A program made the translations under genes and the position numbers. The notes under the pieces are model-generated. The model was not told where the DNA came from. It did not search any database and was given only the letters and a program-made list of their open reading frames with translations. From Gammaproteobacteria bacterium (GTDB lineage Bacteria > Pseudomonadota > Gammaproteobacteria > JAUHZG01), in contig JAUHZG010000003.1 in NCBI GenBank assembly GCA_030425845.1, positions 1-42,322 on the forward strand: a stretch of DNA of 42,322 nt. The letters are read 5' to 3'. Shown here piece after piece: positions 1-8,569 of the stretch; the first letter of the stretch is position 1; each line of letters begins with the position of its first letter.

Positions 1-1
1 T

Positions 2-760
2 TATTACCACAGTACGGCGATTAACTATATTGCGAGTTTTTTTATGTTTCTAGGTGGAGCAAATTTCACATTACACTTCGTCGCACTTAGGACTCACTCG
101 ATAGGAAACTATTTTAGGGATTATGAGTTTAGAGCGTATTTTATGATCTTGCTATGCTCTATTATGGTGTGTGCTTTGGTATTAATGCTCCATGATCAAT
201 ATGCAAGTTTCTCACTTATTCTGCAAAAGAGTATCTTTACCGTGGTTTCGATGTTTACTACCACCGGATTTTCAGTAACGACATTCCACCTTTGGCCGAA
301 ACTGTTGCCTATTTTGATTATGTTTGGCGCGGTGATGGGTGGTTGTGCGGGGTCGACTACCGGTGGAATTAAAGTGTTACGTTTATTATTGATGTACAAG
401 CAAAGTGGCCGTGAGATAAGGCGCTTGATTCATCCTAACCTAGTGGCTCCTATTCGCTTTGGTAAACAAGTCTTATCGGAGGATGTGATACAAGCAATGT
501 GGGCATACATTGCTATCTTTGTGACGCTTTTTATTATGCTGATTTTGATTTTAATGGCAAATGGGGTTGGTTTTTATGATTCGTTTGCTGCCCTAGTGGC
601 AACCCAAGCAAATGCCGGTGCGACAGTTGGAACGTTGTTCCATGGTTTTGGTGGGCTCTCTGTGACGGTGAAGTGGACGTTGATGTTTGCCATGCTCGCA
701 GGGCGTTTAGAGATTTTTACTCTATTGGTGTTGTTCACGCCCTGGTTCTGGCAGCGATAA
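2..760 (+). CDS. trkH: Trk potassium uptake protein TrkH, C-terminal part
   Basis: Inner-membrane, K+-translocating subunit of the Trk system, which normally works with the cytoplasmic NAD-binding protein TrkA. The reading frame is open to the left window edge, so the gene starts outside; the first internal Met is at 44. Visible family signatures are a pore-loop segment TTGFS, the motif GCAGSTTGGIKVLR, and the C-terminal GRLEIFTLLVLFTPWFW block that ends TrkH/TrkG proteins. Several hydrophobic membrane spans lie between them. Only about the last half of a ~480-residue protein is present. The gene is convergent with the small acidic gene that follows, and their ends are 13 bp apart. Identification is firm; trkG cannot be excluded as a name. 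Confidence 0.93.
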   Translation, partial: YYHSTAINYIASFFMFLGGANFTLHFVALRTHSIGNYFRDYEFRAYFMILLCSIMVCALVLMLHDQYASFSLILQKSIFTVVSMFTTTGFSVTTFHLWPKLLPILIMFGAVMGGCAGSTTGGIKVLRLLLMYKQSGREIRRLIHPNLVAPIRFGKQVLSEDVIQAMWAYIAIFVTLFIMLILILMANGVGFYDSFAALVATQANAGATVGTLFHGFGGLSVTVKWTLMFAMLAGRLEIFTLLVLFTPWFWQR

Positions 761-773
761 AAAGCGCTTAGTG

Positions 774-980
774 TTACTCGTCTTCATCCAGCCAAGGATC
801 ATCTAACTCTTCATGTTGACGTTTTTCTTCTAACAGATCTTCTATCCTCTGTCTCGCGGCAGCTTCTTTAGCTGCACCTTCATCAATGACTTCATCGAGG
901 TCGTCGAGGTTTTCGGGCTCGTTACTCGCTTCATCAGAGAAGTCTTCTTCCCAAGTGGATTCTTGATTTTCGCCGGACAT
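774..980 (-). CDS. Small acidic protein, possibly PA3496-like
   Basis: A 68-residue protein extremely rich in Glu and Asp, with no membrane segment or signal peptide. The C-terminal half forms a charged helix containing RIEDLLEEKRQHEELDD, which recalls the small PA3496-type proteins of other gammaproteobacteria; that link is from memory and weak. An in-frame Met eight codons upstream (1004) is possible, but an AAGGAG ribosome-binding site sits seven bases before the Met at 980, so I chose 980. A palindromic repeat unit (1009-1045) lies just upstream. The role is unknown. Confidence 0.6.
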   Translation of the reverse strand: MSGENQESTWEEDFSDEASNEPENLDDLDEVIDEGAAKEAAARQRIEDLLEEKRQHEELDDPWLDEDE

Positions 981-1008
981 GGCAGTCTCCTTATCAACCT
1001 TCATAATA

Positions 1009-1045
1009 ATCCTAGAAATGTGCGCTCAACTGCCGATTCTAGGAT
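1009..1045. repeat. Solo copy of the 37-bp REP-like palindrome
   Basis: A 37-bp imperfect palindrome that begins ATCCTAGAA and ends TTCTAGGAT. It matches, with a few changes, the end unit of the two ~168-bp elements at 6782-6948 and 31259-31426. It lies in the upstream region of the small acidic gene (774-980) and in no recognisable gene, as expected for a repetitive extragenic palindrome. Confidence 0.8.
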
Positions 1046-1148
1046 AGTTATAAAATTAACGATTTTTGATGAAAAAGCAAGGAGATTTTTAGTGAGATTG
1101 TTGCGGTGTTTGAGGGGGGCGCCGTTTGGTATGGGGAGGGGGACGTAG

Positions 1149-1178
1149 GGTAGCTTAGCGCGCAGCGCGGAAGCTACC
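1149..1178. repeat. GC-rich palindromic repeat, GGTAG family
   Basis: A 30-bp inverted repeat opening GGTAGCTTAGCGCG and closing GGAAGCTACC. Its reverse complement matches 17021-17045 (shared GGTAGCT...GCGCTGCGCGCTAA) and resembles 11196-11219. It sits 14 bp beyond the stop of the DUF2520 gene, so it may also serve as a transcription end or mRNA 3' hairpin. There is no T tract. Confidence 0.65.
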
Positions 1179-1191
1179 ATGTTGGTATGTC

Positions 1192-2013
1192 TTATAAGTC
1201 TAACAACTCTTTTAATTGCTCGCTGAGAGCCACATAGATCGAACGAAGTTCTGGTGTTGCATCTAATGCGGCCAGATGCTTATCAATGACTTGGGTATCG
1301 CCTCTGGCAAGTGGGCCGGTCAGAGCGCTTTTTAGATCAAGAGCATCTTTGGCATTGGTGACGACTCCCTGCATCAAGCTATGCGAGATATGATGAGAGG
1401 TCTTGGCATTGATCCCACACTCGGCATAGAGTTTTTGTGCTATATGATAGAGTGCAATAGGAAAGTTCGCTGCGAACACAGAAGCTGCGTGGTAGCGCCC
1501 TTTGTCTGCGGGATCAATGGTGAAGGGGGTTGCCCCAATTTGGGTAAATAAAGGAATAAGTACACTAAGAGCTGCGTTATCGCCATCGGTGGCACAATAA
1601 GTTCCTGAAAAGTGGGCGATGGCTTTGTCAGGATCGGCAAAACTGCGTAAGGGGTGCACGCTTGCGATGAGTGCGCCCTCAGCTTGTAGGGGGGCCAGAA
1701 CATCAGAGCTGTAGGTGCCACTTAGATGAAAGACGATAGTTCCTGCATTGACAACACCTGCTTGACTGAGTGCGTGAGCTACCTGTGCGATGCTGCTGTC
1801 ATCGACGGCGATCATGATGATGTCACAAGGCTTTATCTCATTAAGATCATGATAAGCGTGCAATGCGCCGAGTTCTTCTTGCGCGCACTGCGTACTTTTG
1901 TGACGCCTGTTGAGAATACCGGTCAGTGAAATTAACTGGTTACCAAGCAGTAATTTGGCAATGCTTTTACCAGTTTTACCCGCGCCAATTAACGTCAATG
2001 AATGTTGGTTCAT
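1192..2013 (-). CDS. Rossmann-fold, DUF2520-domain oxidoreductase-like protein
   Basis: A 273-residue cytoplasmic protein of the Rossmann-like/DUF2520 family, distantly related to NADP-binding 3-hydroxyisobutyrate and pyrroline-carboxylate reductase folds. The N-terminus has a dinucleotide-binding motif (LIGAGKTGKSIAKLL, residues 8-22). The DUF2520 C-terminal half shows family blocks HPLRSFADP, YHAASVFAANF and LTGPLARGD. Length is typical. The family has no settled substrate; genomes often place it near panB/panC, but no pantothenate gene is here. It stands alone, divergent from the regulator at 2263. A GGA sequence precedes the ATG at 2013. Confidence 0.85.
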   Translation of the reverse strand: MNQHSLTLIGAGKTGKSIAKLLLGNQLISLTGILNRRHKSTQCAQEELGALHAYHDLNEIKPCDIIMIAVDDSSIAQVAHALSQAGVVNAGTIVFHLSGTYSSDVLAPLQAEGALIASVHPLRSFADPDKAIAHFSGTYCATDGDNAALSVLIPLFTQIGATPFTIDPADKGRYHAASVFAANFPIALYHIAQKLYAECGINAKTSHHISHSLMQGVVTNAKDALDLKSALTGPLARGDTQVIDKHLAALDATPELRSIYVALSEQLKELLDL

Positions 2014-2262
2014 AATGTTCCAGATTAGAGTTGAAAAAAATTTATCGACTGAGAGGTCCGAGGTTGGTAATTAATTTTCCGAACTTCTCACCAGTTCGAT
2101 AACTTCATGACTATTATGACATTTTTTGATTATAAGTTTTAACATTTTACTAAAAATTTGCTATAAAAATTGTCGCAAGCTGTTGTTAACTGATTTGCTG
2201 TTTTTAGGTAAGTTGCAATTTGCTTGTGATTGGATTAGTTTGATCAATCAGGGGTGCGTTTT

Positions 2263-2796
2263 ATGGAAGAAGACAGAAGCTGGCATTTAGCCGATGACTC
2301 ACAAGAGATGGCTCTGACTGAGTTTGAATTTCTGTTGTGGCGTGTATTCTCCTCTTTCATTCGCTGGCAAGAAGATTGTTCTGCGGCTATTTGTGACGAT
2401 GAGCTCAATGGCCACGAGATTGCAATCTTACATATTATCGGCATTAAAGGCCGCCCCAAATCGAGCTACGAAATTTGCCGACTGCTCAATCGTGATGACA
2501 CCGCTAATATCCGTTATGGGATTAAGAAGCTGGTGAAGCAAGATCTGATAGAGAAGGTCGACAATGGTAGCAAGAAGGTAACGAACTATACTGTTACTAA
2601 GAAAGGGCTAGACATTATTACGCGTTATACTGTTGCTAGGAAATCATTGCTAGCATCACGTTTAACAGGAGACGATGTCAAACAATTACAAGATATAACT
2701 AGACAACTTACGACATTAAGAGGGTATTACGATGAAGCTGGCCGAAGTGCTGCGTCCTATACCCCAGAAAATAATAAGGAACAGGAAGTCGCTTAG
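2263..2796 (+). CDS. MarR-like winged-helix transcription regulator
   Basis: A 177-residue protein whose middle (about residues 50-125) fits a winged helix-turn-helix of the MarR type: a helix with HEIAILHIIGIKG, the helix-turn-helix SSYEICRLLNRDDTANIRYG, and the wing segment ending TNYTVTKKGLDIITRY. Flanking helices could form the dimer interface. A GTG nine bases earlier (2254) is in frame, but the AGGGG at 2250-2254 is correctly spaced only for the ATG at 2263. It precedes the monooxygenase at 2896 on the same strand and has a strong hairpin in the gap, so it probably regulates that gene. The ligand is unknown. Confidence 0.75.
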   Translation: MEEDRSWHLADDSQEMALTEFEFLLWRVFSSFIRWQEDCSAAICDDELNGHEIAILHIIGIKGRPKSSYEICRLLNRDDTANIRYGIKKLVKQDLIEKVDNGSKKVTNYTVTKKGLDIITRYTVARKSLLASRLTGDDVKQLQDITRQLTTLRGYYDEAGRSAASYTPENNKEQEVA

Positions 2797-2801
2797 GCGA
2801 T

Positions 2802-2824
2802 AAGCTCTTGCCAGACAAGAGCTT
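2802..2824. promoter_or_regulatory. Perfect 9-bp-stem hairpin between regulator and monooxygenase
   Basis: Arms AAGCTCTTG and CAAGAGCTT are separated by five bases. No T run follows, so this is not a classical terminator. Its place between a MarR-like gene and its likely target suggests an operator dyad or an mRNA processing/attenuation hairpin. Confidence 0.45.
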
Positions 2825-2895
2825 GAGAGTGCTACTGGTTTTATGCATTTTTCCTGTGTTTAGTTCAACTGCATTGGAACGCAGGAAGGTGTGTC

Positions 2896-4212
2896 ATGGA
2901 TAAGACAATTGCAATTATCGGTGCTGGACAAGCAGGTTTGCTGCTCGCCGCTAAACTTCTCAACGTCGGCTACGACGTGACTCTTTACTCAGAAAAAACA
3001 CCCCACGAAATACGCCACGGTTATGTGACGTCAAGTCAAGGCTTGTTTGCGAGCTCCTTGGCAATGGAGCGCGAAGCGGGGTTGAACTGTTTCGAGCAAG
3101 CCGTGCCGGACAATACCACTATCAGTTTCACTACGGCCGATCCAGAGCATCATACTAAACTGAATGCTTGGAAAGGGCATACAGACAGTTGCTATCAAGC
3201 CGTCGATCAACGAGTAAAATTCTCAAGATGGCTAGACGTACTTGAGCAACGCGGATTAAAAGTAAACTATCAATCGGTGTCAAAGCAAGCGTGTGAGAAA
3301 TTGGTTGATGATTATGATTTAGTCGTAGTGTGTACAGGTAAAGGTGAGTTATCGCGTTTATTCAAACGGGATGAGGCGAAGAGTTATCACCAAAAGCCAC
3401 CAAGAAAGTTAACGTTATTGTATGTGCACGGTTTACTTGGTGGTGATAACTCTAGTGGTGTGGCTGCCAACTTTATTCCTGGGGTAGGTGAATACTTTGT
3501 GATGCCTGGACTGACACTATCTGGTCGTTGTCACATGATGTTATTTGAAGCGGTCCCTGGCGGTGCTTTTGATTGTTGGGATGAGTGTGACAACAATGAA
3601 GCGATGTTGGCAAAAGCAAAAGAGTTGCTAAAAGAGTATTTGCCTTGGGAGTATGAGCGTTGTTTGGGAGGTATTACCCTAACGGATGAAAAGGCCGTTA
3701 TTCATGGTGAATTTACGCCTGAAATACGTGAACCCATTGCCACTATCAAACCAGGTAAAGCGATATTTGGGCTGGGTGATGCCGTGATGCTAAACGATCC
3801 TATTACTGGTCAAGGTGGTAATAACGCGACGCGTTCAGTACAAATTGTATTTGATGAAATCTTAAAGCATCAAGGAAAAGCATTTGATACCCAATGGATG
3901 CAACAGACTTCCGATAAATGCTGGGAAAAAAATGCTTTCATCATTGCATGGACTAACTCATTTTTTGAGCCACCGACAGAAGCGGCCATGTATTTAATGA
4001 CACAAGCCCAGCGCCATCAAGAAATAGCCGATAAGCTGGCTAATGCGTTTGATAACCCCAATACCCTCGCGGGTTGGACAGAGAGCAAGCAAGCCATCGA
4101 TCGAGCTGTGTTCTTCCTCAAAGCACAGAACAAATGCCGTGATAAAGTGACGTCCTTTAGACGGCCTTTGCACTTGGCAAGAGCGAGGCTCAAAACGCGG
4201 CTGCCAAATTAA
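2896..4212 (+). CDS. StyA-like FAD-dependent monooxygenase
   Basis: A 438-residue flavoprotein resembling the epoxidase component of two-component styrene/indole monooxygenases. The N-terminal ADP-binding motif is IGAGQAGLLLAAKL (residues 8-21). DLVVVCTGKGELSRLF parallels the StyA segment LLVVCTGKYALGKVF. The FAD/ribityl motif is GLGDAVMLNDPITGQGGNNA. StyA enzymes receive FADH2 from a separate reductase (StyB); no reductase gene is visible here, so the flavin would be reduced by a protein encoded elsewhere. A GGAAGG stretch precedes the ATG. The 3' end overlaps the convergent 751-residue gene by 4 bp. The substrate is unknown; an aromatic alkene or indole is only a guess. Confidence 0.8.
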   Translation: MDKTIAIIGAGQAGLLLAAKLLNVGYDVTLYSEKTPHEIRHGYVTSSQGLFASSLAMEREAGLNCFEQAVPDNTTISFTTADPEHHTKLNAWKGHTDSCYQAVDQRVKFSRWLDVLEQRGLKVNYQSVSKQACEKLVDDYDLVVVCTGKGELSRLFKRDEAKSYHQKPPRKLTLLYVHGLLGGDNSSGVAANFIPGVGEYFVMPGLTLSGRCHMMLFEAVPGGAFDCWDECDNNEAMLAKAKELLKEYLPWEYERCLGGITLTDEKAVIHGEFTPEIREPIATIKPGKAIFGLGDAVMLNDPITGQGGNNATRSVQIVFDEILKHQGKAFDTQWMQQTSDKCWEKNAFIIAWTNSFFEPPTEAAMYLMTQAQRHQEIADKLANAFDNPNTLAGWTESKQAIDRAVFFLKAQNKCRDKVTSFRRPLHLARARLKTRLPN

Positions 4213-6464
4213 GCGGGTACACTTGCCCTTGCTTGCTCAAGGTAAGTGCTAATATCTAGCGACGCAATTTCAGCTTGGTAAGCTTGCTTTTCTTCCTCGA
4301 TTCTTGCATGGTCAACAGCATTAGTGGCTGTTTGTAGTATCGTTTGTCTGCGATCCCAGGCGGCAGATGACGCTTCGTCTGTTGTGATCTGTGAGCAATA
4401 TTCTCTACTGAGTTCTTCGCGCTCTAAAGGTAGCCTTGCTATAGCCGTGTAATAATGTTCATACAAAGTAAGTTTGGCGGTATAAGTTTCTCTTCCCGGT
4501 GTCTGAAAATGGTGAGCAAGGTGATCACGAAGTTCGGTATAGGCACTGGCTCGGGAGCCACCTTCGGCCTCCGTCGCTGCATCGAAAAGCAATTCCTGAA
4601 ACTGTTCTTTCAATATTTGAGGGACTTGATCTTTCAATAGCCCTTTTAGTTCTCCTACAAATCGATTGATACAGCGATTCTTTTCCAATTGATACAAAGC
4701 GGCTTGTGCCCTATCAAGTGGCTCACTAAATAGTGCAGCAGCTTCTCTTAGTTTCTCATAATCCTGTTGGGTCAGGAGTGAGTTGTCATCAGCGCGTACC
4801 CAATTGACTAGCGCTGCTTGCAACGAGCGAATATCTTGCAACGACTTAGCATCAGCCGCTTTAGCGAAAAAAAGACGGACCGTCTCAAAAGCAACGGCAC
4901 TTAATTGGCGATTGTTGTTTTCTAAGAAACGAACAAAGTTTTCCGAGAGGGTCTTTTTAACATTCGTCAGAATAGCCTTTTTGTGTGAGATGCTTGTTTT
5001 AGTTTTTGCATCCAATTCCTTTAACGTGGAAAAAATAGCTTTTGCTTGTGATAAATTTTGCATATGCTTCACACTTAAGCACAACGGATTGATGCTCTTA
5101 AGGGCTTCGTGCATGACAATCTCGCTTGTTTCATTAAGTTCGAACACAGTTGCATGTAAAAGATCTTCCATCAACTCTTGCGTTTCTTGATGACTTTTGA
5201 GTTCACGATAAAAGGGTAAGTGCTCATCACATAATGCGACCAACGTATTCTCGGTAGAGTCTGATAATTCTAGTACGGATTGCACCAGTCTGAGCCCTAT
5301 GACATTCATTGAACGTGCGATATCACTTGATGCAGCTAAATGCGCATTTTGCATCACTGTTTTTAAGATTTTTCGATTACTTTCTTCTTGCAAGAGTTCC
5401 AATACGTCTGATGAAAATTGATTTGACCCAGCTAGCAACCAACCCGCATTTAGTGACATGTCAGAAAAGTTAAAGGCGATATAGTCAGTATGAGTGGCAA
5501 AAATGACAAGATAACATAGCTCGAAACGGGCACCGTAGTGTCCTTGTTTTGCAAGCTCAAACATCGTCGCTAAGTGTTGGTACTCAGGACTTGCGTTGTC
5601 GAGCGATTCTGCCAATGCACCAATTAACGAGGGAACTTCATTACTTTCATAAGTGAATTGGTGAGAAAACGTTTCATGTTTGTCGCGTTGATCTAGTGAT
5701 AATTCTTCTTCGTCAAAAAAGGGCTCCCCACTTAGGCGCGCGCTCATGCGCCTTGCAAAAGCACTGGGTGAAAGGGATGCTTTTTGAGTTAAGTGCTGAT
5801 GGGAGGAGCTGCCAACACGACGTAGCATTTTATAGCGAGCTTCGTAAGTGGCCTCATGAGACGGTTGCGATCCGCTAAGTTCCCCTGCAGGATGAGGGGC
5901 AACGGAACCTCGACGGTGTTTAACCTTCGTATCTTGCTCGATACGACGAGATTTCTCCGCTAGAAGGTGTCTACTGGCATGCGCGAAATCATCATCAGGT
6001 AACAGATCTAGTAGCAGATGGCACTCTTGCTGAAAAAGTTGCTCTTGTTCACGTTGTAAAGCGGGGTTTGCGCTTAAACTGGATTTGCTGAGGATGAGGG
6101 CGTTGCTAAGTAATTCCCAACGAATTTCATTAAGCAATTGCAGGAGGTTGTTAGTGGTCTCGCTGCTATCCTCAAAATAACGATGACTAAGTTGACTTTG
6201 CCGAGCCAGATGGAGTTGGTAGAGTTGCTGCGCTAGTGCAGCCTTTTTCGAAAGCATCAGGTAACGCACAAAAAGTGCATGATCAGCGACTTGCTTTAAT
6301 CGTTCAGCGGTGAGGTTTTGCCACACTCTCTGCAGTTGATTGTAAAGCAACGTGACGCTATCGACTTGTGAACTTGTGTCGTGTTCTTGGGCAAGCGTTC
6401 TTTTGCGGCCAAAACTAAGAAGTCTGGATAAACGAGAAGGTTGAGATGTTAACGGTGCAGCCAT
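4209..6464 (-). CDS. Large helical protein of unknown function (751 aa)
   Basis: I do not recognise this protein. It is hydrophilic and predicted mostly alpha-helical, with no signal peptide or membrane span. The N-terminus is basic and Ser-rich (SRLSRLLSFGRKRTLAQ), residues about 160-250 are low-complexity and disordered-looking, and long amphipathic helices follow from about residue 270 to the end. Charged heptad-like stretches suggest coiled coils near residues 430-560. The ATG at 6464 has AAGGAATG upstream. Size, helicity, isolation and a disordered linker are common in secreted effectors of intracellular Legionellales, but no secretion gene is in the window and that reading is speculative. 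Confidence 0.75.
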   Translation of the reverse strand: MAAPLTSQPSRLSRLLSFGRKRTLAQEHDTSSQVDSVTLLYNQLQRVWQNLTAERLKQVADHALFVRYLMLSKKAALAQQLYQLHLARQSQLSHRYFEDSSETTNNLLQLLNEIRWELLSNALILSKSSLSANPALQREQEQLFQQECHLLLDLLPDDDFAHASRHLLAEKSRRIEQDTKVKHRRGSVAPHPAGELSGSQPSHEATYEARYKMLRRVGSSSHQHLTQKASLSPSAFARRMSARLSGEPFFDEEELSLDQRDKHETFSHQFTYESNEVPSLIGALAESLDNASPEYQHLATMFELAKQGHYGARFELCYLVIFATHTDYIAFNFSDMSLNAGWLLAGSNQFSSDVLELLQEESNRKILKTVMQNAHLAASSDIARSMNVIGLRLVQSVLELSDSTENTLVALCDEHLPFYRELKSHQETQELMEDLLHATVFELNETSEIVMHEALKSINPLCLSVKHMQNLSQAKAIFSTLKELDAKTKTSISHKKAILTNVKKTLSENFVRFLENNNRQLSAVAFETVRLFFAKAADAKSLQDIRSLQAALVNWVRADDNSLLTQQDYEKLREAAALFSEPLDRAQAALYQLEKNRCINRFVGELKGLLKDQVPQILKEQFQELLFDAATEAEGGSRASAYTELRDHLAHHFQTPGRETYTAKLTLYEHYYTAIARLPLEREELSREYCSQITTDEASSAAWDRRQTILQTATNAVDHARIEEEKQAYQAEIASLDISTYLEQARASVPA

Positions 6465-7082
6465 AGTACATTCCTTGTAAGTGTTTTTTCACGCGACTTA
6501 AATTAGTCGTCATGTTGTTTTAGTGATCCATCACCGGCGATTCTATGCCGTTAAGCTTAAGGCTTTCTTAAGAAATACCGAAATATTTGCTCAGTGTAAA
6601 ATAGAAAAATGTTAGTATTATGTGTTTGCGAAAAAGCACAAGATAACGTAGTGATTGCAGTGCGATGATGATTTCACCAGGCTAGCCTCCTATGAAAAAT
6701 AGACAGAGTAAAACGAGTGAGCTTTTATTACGCGACTATGCTTTGTCTGAATTAGGAGTGACAAATAAGCAATCTGCTATGATCCTAGAAACGGCAGTTG
6801 GTTCACCCATTCTAGCGCAACATCTTGATTCATCTAGCATTACAAAAAAAGTCTTCATCACCAACAAGGTGACTTCAGATTTTTTTGAAAAGCTACCTAA
6901 ATCAATCTGTTACCCTAGAAATGCCCGCCCAACAGCCGTTTCTAGGATGATGAAAAGAAGGCAAGCGCGTCATTTCCTAGGGCACGCTTCACTAGTGCCT
7001 GATTAGCTGAAGCGACGCTTTAGCTAGAAAGTTGACACTGAGCGAGCATGCCTTGTGTATCGACGGCGCGGGTTAGTGTGTT
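6465..7082. other. 618-bp gene-poor gap holding a palindromic element
   Basis: The left part should carry the promoter of the 751-residue gene. The middle is occupied by the 167-bp repeat element at 6782-6948. At 7005-7025 a near-perfect hairpin (arms AGCTGAAGC and GCTTTAGCT) lies downstream of the MFS gene without a T run. A 104-codon open frame across 6692-7006 consists largely of the repeat and has no ribosome-binding site, so I see no convincing gene. Confidence 0.6.
6782..6948 (+). mobile_element. 167-bp composite palindromic element (MITE/BIME-like), copy 1
   Basis: The left end ATCCTAGAAACGGCAGTTG and the right end ...GCCGTTTCTAGGAT are inverted repeats. The right end is a complete 37-bp REP unit (6912-6948). 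The left end is a REP unit that decays after ATTCTAG. The core contains nested hairpin sequence around CACCAACAAGGTG. The element matches 31259-31426 in reverse orientation with about eight substitutions and one indel by hand alignment. No transposase is encoded, so it would be mobilised in trans, if at all. Confidence 0.85.
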
Positions 7083-8438
7083 TTATTGTTTCGCCTGATG
7101 TTTATGGTGTTTATGGATGTACTCTTTGACCTGTTTGCAATAGGTCTCAGGTACAAACCATACGATAACTGCACATAAGGCTATCGACACAGGCAATATC
7201 GACAAAGCGATACGGTAATCTGCAGCACTATAAACATGAACACCATTGATCACCGCATGATTTATATCAAAATGCACAAGTAGCAATCCTGCGACCCACT
7301 GTACGGCGCCACCAAACATCGTAAACATGTTGATGAGGGCAACCGAGGTCGCCGACAGGCTAAGTGGGCTGAGCTCACTGGCAATAGGGAACACTAAAAT
7401 TTGCACCGAGCAAAATGCACCACTTAAAAATAGTAATACAGCCAGTGAGACATCCGATAAACCGGGTAGGTAAATAACGGCACTTACTGTGATAGCCGCG
7501 AGAATCGAGCCGACGAAGAGGGGTAAGCGACGACGATTGATTTTGTTGGAGAGTAAGCCGACGATGGGGCCCCCGACTGCCCAGCCGATATAAATCAGTG
7601 AGTTGATTTGACCTGCTCTCACGTTGCTCAGGTGATGAGTGGTTTCTAAGAACGGGATGCCCCATAGGCTACCAAACAAAGCAACCAACAAAAATAAGAA
7701 GCAACCAATAAAGCCGATGAACCACATTTCTTTACGGAGAATCAGCCGACCTAAACCTGCAATCGCGCCCCACAAGCTTGGGATGTGTAGACGCATCTTG
7801 CGCGAAAGAGGACTTTTACTACGTGGTTGGATGAAAAACACAATCAGTATACCAAGTATCACGCCAAGGGCGGAGGCGATGAAAATAGTATTTTGCCAGC
7901 CATAACGGTTCACAAAAAAAGTTAACGTATTATCGCCGATGATAGGGCCTAACATTCCGATAGTGGTAATAAGTCCGGCGGCAAAAGCGAAGCGCTCGCG
8001 AGGTAACCAAATGGTAGCAAGCTTCATTGCTCCGACAAAGGCAAAAGCAGAGCCAAATCCGACTAAGAAGCGGCCGAATTCTGCGATGGAGACTGTTGTG
8101 GTACTGGCAAACAAGTAGCTCCCAAAAACACAGGCGGCTACAGCAAAAAGCAGTAGTCGTCTTGGGCCGTAACGATCCATTAGCACACCTACCGCAGCTT
8201 GCATTGGGGTATAGGCAAGATAATAGAAGGTGGAGAGACCGCCCAGTGAGGCAGCAGAAAGGCCAAACGCTTTCATCAAATCTTGTGTCATTACGCTGGG
8301 TAAAATACGCAGGTAGAACTCATAACCATAAAAAAGTGCTCCAAGTCCGCAGACAAACCATGCGTAAAAGATAGCTTTACTATCCAGTTTTTTGTTGGCT
8401 TTGCTCACGGTAGCACTGTTAGTAGGGTGATCCGACAT
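7083..8438 (-). CDS. Major facilitator superfamily transporter
   Basis: A 451-residue, 12-span MFS permease. The loop 2-3 signature GVLMDRYGPRRLLLF and the paired C-half motif GLLSNKINRRRLPLF are clear. The N-terminal part (FYAWFVCGLGALFYGYEFYLRILPS, in two blocks) resembles the many Legionella/Coxiella MFS proteins that include the Pht nutrient transporters. The substrate cannot be told from sequence. Two upstream Mets exist (8477 and 8450), but GGAG sits six bases before the Met at 8438, so I chose that one. A perfect 12-bp palindrome at 8504-8515 lies upstream. The protein ends in a His/Lys-rich tail. Confidence 0.9.
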   Translation of the reverse strand: MSDHPTNSATVSKANKKLDSKAIFYAWFVCGLGALFYGYEFYLRILPSVMTQDLMKAFGLSAASLGGLSTFYYLAYTPMQAAVGVLMDRYGPRRLLLFAVAACVFGSYLFASTTTVSIAEFGRFLVGFGSAFAFVGAMKLATIWLPRERFAFAAGLITTIGMLGPIIGDNTLTFFVNRYGWQNTIFIASALGVILGILIVFFIQPRSKSPLSRKMRLHIPSLWGAIAGLGRLILRKEMWFIGFIGCFLFLLVALFGSLWGIPFLETTHHLSNVRAGQINSLIYIGWAVGGPIVGLLSNKINRRRLPLFVGSILAAITVSAVIYLPGLSDVSLAVLLFLSGAFCSVQILVFPIASELSPLSLSATSVALINMFTMFGGAVQWVAGLLLVHFDINHAVINGVHVYSAADYRIALSILPVSIALCAVIVWFVPETYCKQVKEYIHKHHKHQAKQ

Positions 8439-8503
8439 AAATTTCTCCATAGAATACTGTTCATAAGCAAAATGCAATAGATAACAATAGCATTAACTAG
8501 AGC

Positions 8504-8515
8504 ATTAGCGCTAAT
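8504..8515. promoter_or_regulatory. 12-bp perfect palindrome upstream of MFS gene
   Basis: ATTAGCGCTAAT is exactly self-complementary and sits 66-77 bases upstream of the MFS start at 8438. It is a candidate operator for a dimeric regulator. No regulator gene is adjacent. Confidence 0.3.
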
Positions 8516-8569
8516 TTTAGACAAGCCAGTAGTTGAGAGGCGCCCGGAATAGGGCAAAGACGCGGTGGA

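Noticed and set aside
963-1148. A 61-codon frame on the plus strand
   Set aside because: It runs through the promoter region of the small acidic gene and the REP unit, without a ribosome-binding site.
4209-6464. A RasGEF-like domain in the 751-residue protein
   Set aside because: Some helices loosely recall the Cdc25 fold seen in certain Legionella effectors, but no conserved motif could be aligned by eye.
6692-7006. A 104-codon frame on the plus strand
   Set aside because: More than half of it is the 167-bp palindromic element, the upstream sequence lacks a ribosome-binding site, and the peptide shows no protein-like pattern.
7005-7025. A terminator for the MFS gene
   Set aside because: The hairpin is good, but it lies about 60 bases past the stop and no T run follows on either strand; kept only as a note in the gap entry.
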